From positions 5,952,001-6,016,000 of the forward strand of contig OZ234493.1 in assembly GCA_965153455.1 (NCBI GenBank): a stretch of 64,000 nucleotides of DNA, in the 5' to 3' direction. A program made the translations under genes and the position numbers. Source of the DNA: Sphagnum compactum (Eukaryota; Bryophyta; Sphagnopsida; Sphagnales). The notes under the pieces were generated by a model, which saw only the letters and a program-made list of their open reading frames with translations, searched no databases and was not told the origin of the DNA. This document shows positions 60,356-64,000 of this stretch, piece after piece (position 1 is the first letter of the stretch; each line of letters starts with the position of its first letter).

Positions 60356-63300
60356 AAGAAGCCTAATCTAATCTAAAATTGATTTTTTCTTGATTTTTTT
60401 TTTCCTTTTAGTTAGGTCACAAACTTTTGTATGTATTTGATGATCTTTTTCTTTGCAATCATGTAAAAAAATTCAATTCATCATTTCAATTTTATAATTT
60501 AAAAAAATTAAAATTTTATTTTAAAAAAAAATTGTTTTGTCAATTGATGATATACACAACAAAAGGGATTTATTTTATTTTTAAAAAAATTTGGGGGTTT
60601 TTATTGGGTTTGAAAACATTGTTGATGTTTTGGTTTAAGTTTGTCTGGTGGGGGGGGGGGGGGGGGGGGAGGGTGGTTTGTATAGGCAATAATAAGTACT
60701 ACACATTAATTTTTTTAAATTTTTTTCCTTGTACATTTTAATTTAATAATGTCAGCTCTCCTGGGCCCCTGGGAATAATAACAACTTCCCTCCCTTTGGA
60801 TGCTTTCAAGCTTGTTGACTCTTTGTTTGTTATTCCTTCCTTTTTGTTTGCCACAAGGGACCGTCCTTCTTCATAACTTTTTGTTATGTGTTTTGTTCAA
60901 ACAAACTTCTTCGAAACATTGCTTGCACATTGATTGACTAGAATGAATCGAACTATATATATTATTAACATAGATGTCCAACCAAGAATTTTTAATGGAA
61001 ATAAATTCAGGCTCTACCCTTTTAACGGGAACTTACACTTGGTTGCATTTTCACAAAATATTTGCATTGGTTGTTCTTTGTTTGTTTCTAGCTAGGTTGT
61101 TTTTACACAAAAAGTTTTTCTTAAAAATGTTTCTGAAGGACAAAAATGGGAAATGGAAAAAAAATATTAAAAATGTAACATGTCTTCAAATTGATGATTT
61201 CAAATTTGGACATGTCCGTGAACAAAACAAACAAATTTATGATAAGTTCCAAAAAAAAAAATCCAAATTAATTTTTATCATCCATCGATGATGAGAATCG
61301 TTACCTACCCAATATAGCATCATCACCTTTTCGAGGTTGGTTTGACACCATACCACACCAAATAATGTATTAAAAATGGTGCTACGCTATGACTTTAGGT
61401 TCAAAAGAAAGCTTGTTAACATTCACTTTTCAACTTCCCAAACCATGAAAAGCATTGGAGTTAGAGTGCATAGAAGCTTGGACACATAGAAATTGGGGTG
61501 CACAAATTACATAGTACATACCATCATGACTTTGGAGGACTCTTATTATTATTATTGTACTTGTGATTGATGTTTTTAACACAAAATAATTTGTAAAAAT
61601 GTCTAGTTGAAAACAAAAATATACATCTTTTGATATGTGGCCAAATTGATGAGAATCAAACTCCCAACTTGTGCAAAAACAATTTATTGTCCCAACCAAC
61701 CATTGGGTTATTATTACAAAAAATACGCATTAAAGGTGCAATTTTGCATAATTATTTCTTAATTGTTGAAAATTTGAGAAATTCAATTTGAAAATGCCTA
61801 ACCTTATTTTTTTTAAATAAATAAACATTCAACAAAGAAGTGTCGCACATCAATAGTATGCATCGTAATGTGAATCTTTTAATATTATTATATTTTCAAA
61901 TGAAACTCTTGGGGGGGAGGGGGAGGAGATCAATGCTTTCAAAACTAGGTTAGCAATAGGCACATGTGCAAAAAAGAAAGAGAGAGAGAGGCACCAATCA
62001 TACTTGCATATCCCATTGAAACAAACATTAGAAATAAGGTTCCAAGTGTGAAATTATATATGTGCATAGTTGATGGGTTTTGTGTGTAAGATATTTCAAT
62101 TATAACATTGCATGTTAAATTTGCATGTGGTATTGTGTTATGCTTTATGCATAGATATTGTTTTTTACCTCAATCTAGAGTTAATCGTGAGGCATACGAA
62201 ACACATACAACAACTCAATGTTGTTATAATGTCCCAAATGTTCAAAAAAAAATTCCAATCAATAGAACAAAATTTGAGTTCAGCAATCAATTGTTGAACT
62301 AGTTTGAAGCCATTTAATTTTGGTGAAGGAGGAGGAATTTGTTAATGCAGATAGCACTACAGTAAATAAATTAATTAAAAATTTGATCGATCTCAAGATA
62401 TAGAAGAAGCAAAGACATTGCTATATACTTTTGTATATCCCAAAACTGAAAATTTTCCAACATGCATGTCTTGCAAACTTTTGAATTTATTTTGGGGCAC
62501 ACAACCAAAAAATCAAAGTAGGTGCTTGATAAATTGTGTGTGAAGACATTGATAAGTTGAGTTCATGAATACCTACCTTTTCACTTGCACGAGTATTTGA
62601 TAGAATAGGTTTTTTTTTACACATGTAGACGTTTTATAACTTTGTAAAATTTGTGAAAGATATTCATTTGAATGAACTAGCTCTTTCTCACAAAACCATC
62701 CTCGTCGATTTAAGCGGCCCCTGATACGTACAACCTTTTCAAGGTCAACTCATAGTACAATTGGTCAGATTGCGCAAATTTGATGGTTAAATGTCTTCAC
62801 ATATGCATCGTGTAGGAAAATCAGCCAGCCAGAAGTGGATCAGTCATAATAAGTGTTACCCACCTGCCCCCTTCCTCCGAACCCATGAATGGATGATGTT
62901 TTCATTCAGCTAGTTGGATCCGAAATCTCGCCCCTTATTTTCATCCAAACCCCTCCTAAGTTGACATGTACTTCCCAATCTCCTCTGTCAACATGTCATT
63001 TTGCAACTTATGATCGCACTCCACATGGCCCAAAAAGAGCTTTTGAAAAGATTGAAGTCATTTTGGAACTAGCACACACTTCTAGGGGCTAAACAATTGT
63101 TGGAGATTCTAAGGACATACATACAACAAATGTAAATCCAAGACATTGCAAAGAGCACTTGCCCTCTTCACACACAGAAAAAGACTCTTTATGGATGAAA
63201 AGTAGATTACATCTATGCTCAAGAAGGTCATTAGGGTTATGAGAAATAATGCTCATCTCAACGACTAATCAAAAGACAACACGTCAACAAGGTGTGCCTT

Positions 63301-64000
63301 CCGATTGATTATGGGACCCATGATTCACAACAAGATAAAAAAAGACATCAACCAAAGTCCACATGATATAAGAAGGCCCTTTGTTATAAATTATAACTTA
63401 TAACCCCTTTTGGACCCAAGAGTTCAAGCCTTACCAACACGACACTCTAGCAATGGACTTAAATGATCTAATGTGTTGTGAAGTGTAGTGCTTTCATAAC
63501 AAGCTGAAATTGTATAGTTTGAATATTTTGTGCATTATTGATTTAACACTAGAGTGTTCTTATCTTATATACGTTTTTCCTTTTATTTTTCCTTCCTGAT
63601 ATTGTGATTAATTTTGTTTTACCAATCATTTTCCATTCTTATAGGTTGGATATGTATGATATAATCTATCATTTTTTTGCATATTTTGAACCCTATCTAG
63701 ATCATGATTAATTAAGTTTCTTAAGGGTTTGTTGATACAATTTGTGGGGCCCAAATCAAGGGTGTGACATCAAAGTTGAACTCTACTACGGCTATCAAAG
63801 TGCTTGGGTGAAAGTTTTATGAAACACATGCATGGATATAATATCACGAACTAGCTCAAGGGAATTGCGGGGGGTATAGTGGTTTTTCTTAGTTTTTTGA
63901 CGCCTCTAGTAAATCATCTAATTTGTGGATTTGTCAATAGAATTTGGAATCTTGCTTCACATCATCTAATTTTCTTAGTGCATGTATTTGTTGTTGAAAT
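60356..64000. other. AT-rich intergenic DNA, no gene recognised
   Basis: Starts abruptly after the C-rich block. Contains a 20-base G run at 60650-60669, many T and A runs and no coding signature on either strand. Confidence 0.6.
60650..60669 (+). repeat. uninterrupted 20-base G run
   Basis: Twenty consecutive G followed by AGGGTGG; G-quadruplex prone. Confidence 0.9.

Noticed and set aside
1-64000. CRISPR arrays, operons, bacterial or viral systems
   Set aside because: The window is clearly plant nuclear DNA; its tandem repeats lack spacer structure, and no rRNA or tRNA gene was recognised by eye.

Overview
This is nuclear DNA of a plant. Genes are split by short GT-AG introns and their protein families are plant versions (a KT-type UDP-xylose transporter, eS12, a plant BRE, an AT-hook protein). 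AAACCCTAA telo-boxes precede the ribosomal protein gene, and a Ty3/gypsy element uses a tRNA-iMet primer site. Composition is a low-complexity, AT-rich background with GC-richer gene islands. A land plant, perhaps not a seed plant, is my guess; nothing in the window fixes the species.

Layout. 1-3.6 kb: intergenic, with a 52-bp minisatellite and telomere-like repeats. 4.4-7.1 kb (+): a 514-aa plant protein of unknown function in four exons. 7.1-12.1 kb: intergenic. 12.1-15.75 kb (-): a seven-exon, 360-aa UDP-xylose-type nucleotide sugar transporter. 17.2-18.5 kb (+): ribosomal protein eS12, four exons, 147 aa, divergent from the transporter. 20.8-22.4 kb (-): a six-exon DUF4864-like gene with a possible upstream plastid-transit exon. 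24.27-32.39 kb: one Ty3/gypsy element with near-identical LTRs and a pol broken by stops and a frame change. 32.4-42.7 kb: AT-rich intergenic DNA with a 707-bp hAT-like non-autonomous element and a decayed SWIM-type transposase fragment. 42.7-48.9 kb (+): a twelve-exon, 367-aa BRE/BRCC45 homologue. 49-54.8 kb: repeats, foldbacks and a second hAT-like element. 54.8-55.6 kb (-): main coding exon of an AT-hook protein. 55.6-64 kb: no gene recognised; very rich in microsatellites and homopolymers.

The transporter, eS12, DUF4864 and BRE models were built by hand from splice sites and phase, and each gives an unbroken frame whose total length is a multiple of three. The genes look like unrelated housekeeping loci, not a pathway cluster.

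The least expected observations are a dispersed repeat family found in introns of three of these genes and beside two others; a perfect 31-bp stem hairpin next to a hAT-like element; two hAT-like elements sharing a CAGTGTTGKGCGG end but carrying different internal repeated words; and an LTR whose first 564 bp, containing a 169-codon antisense ORF, is identical in both copies while the rest has diverged.
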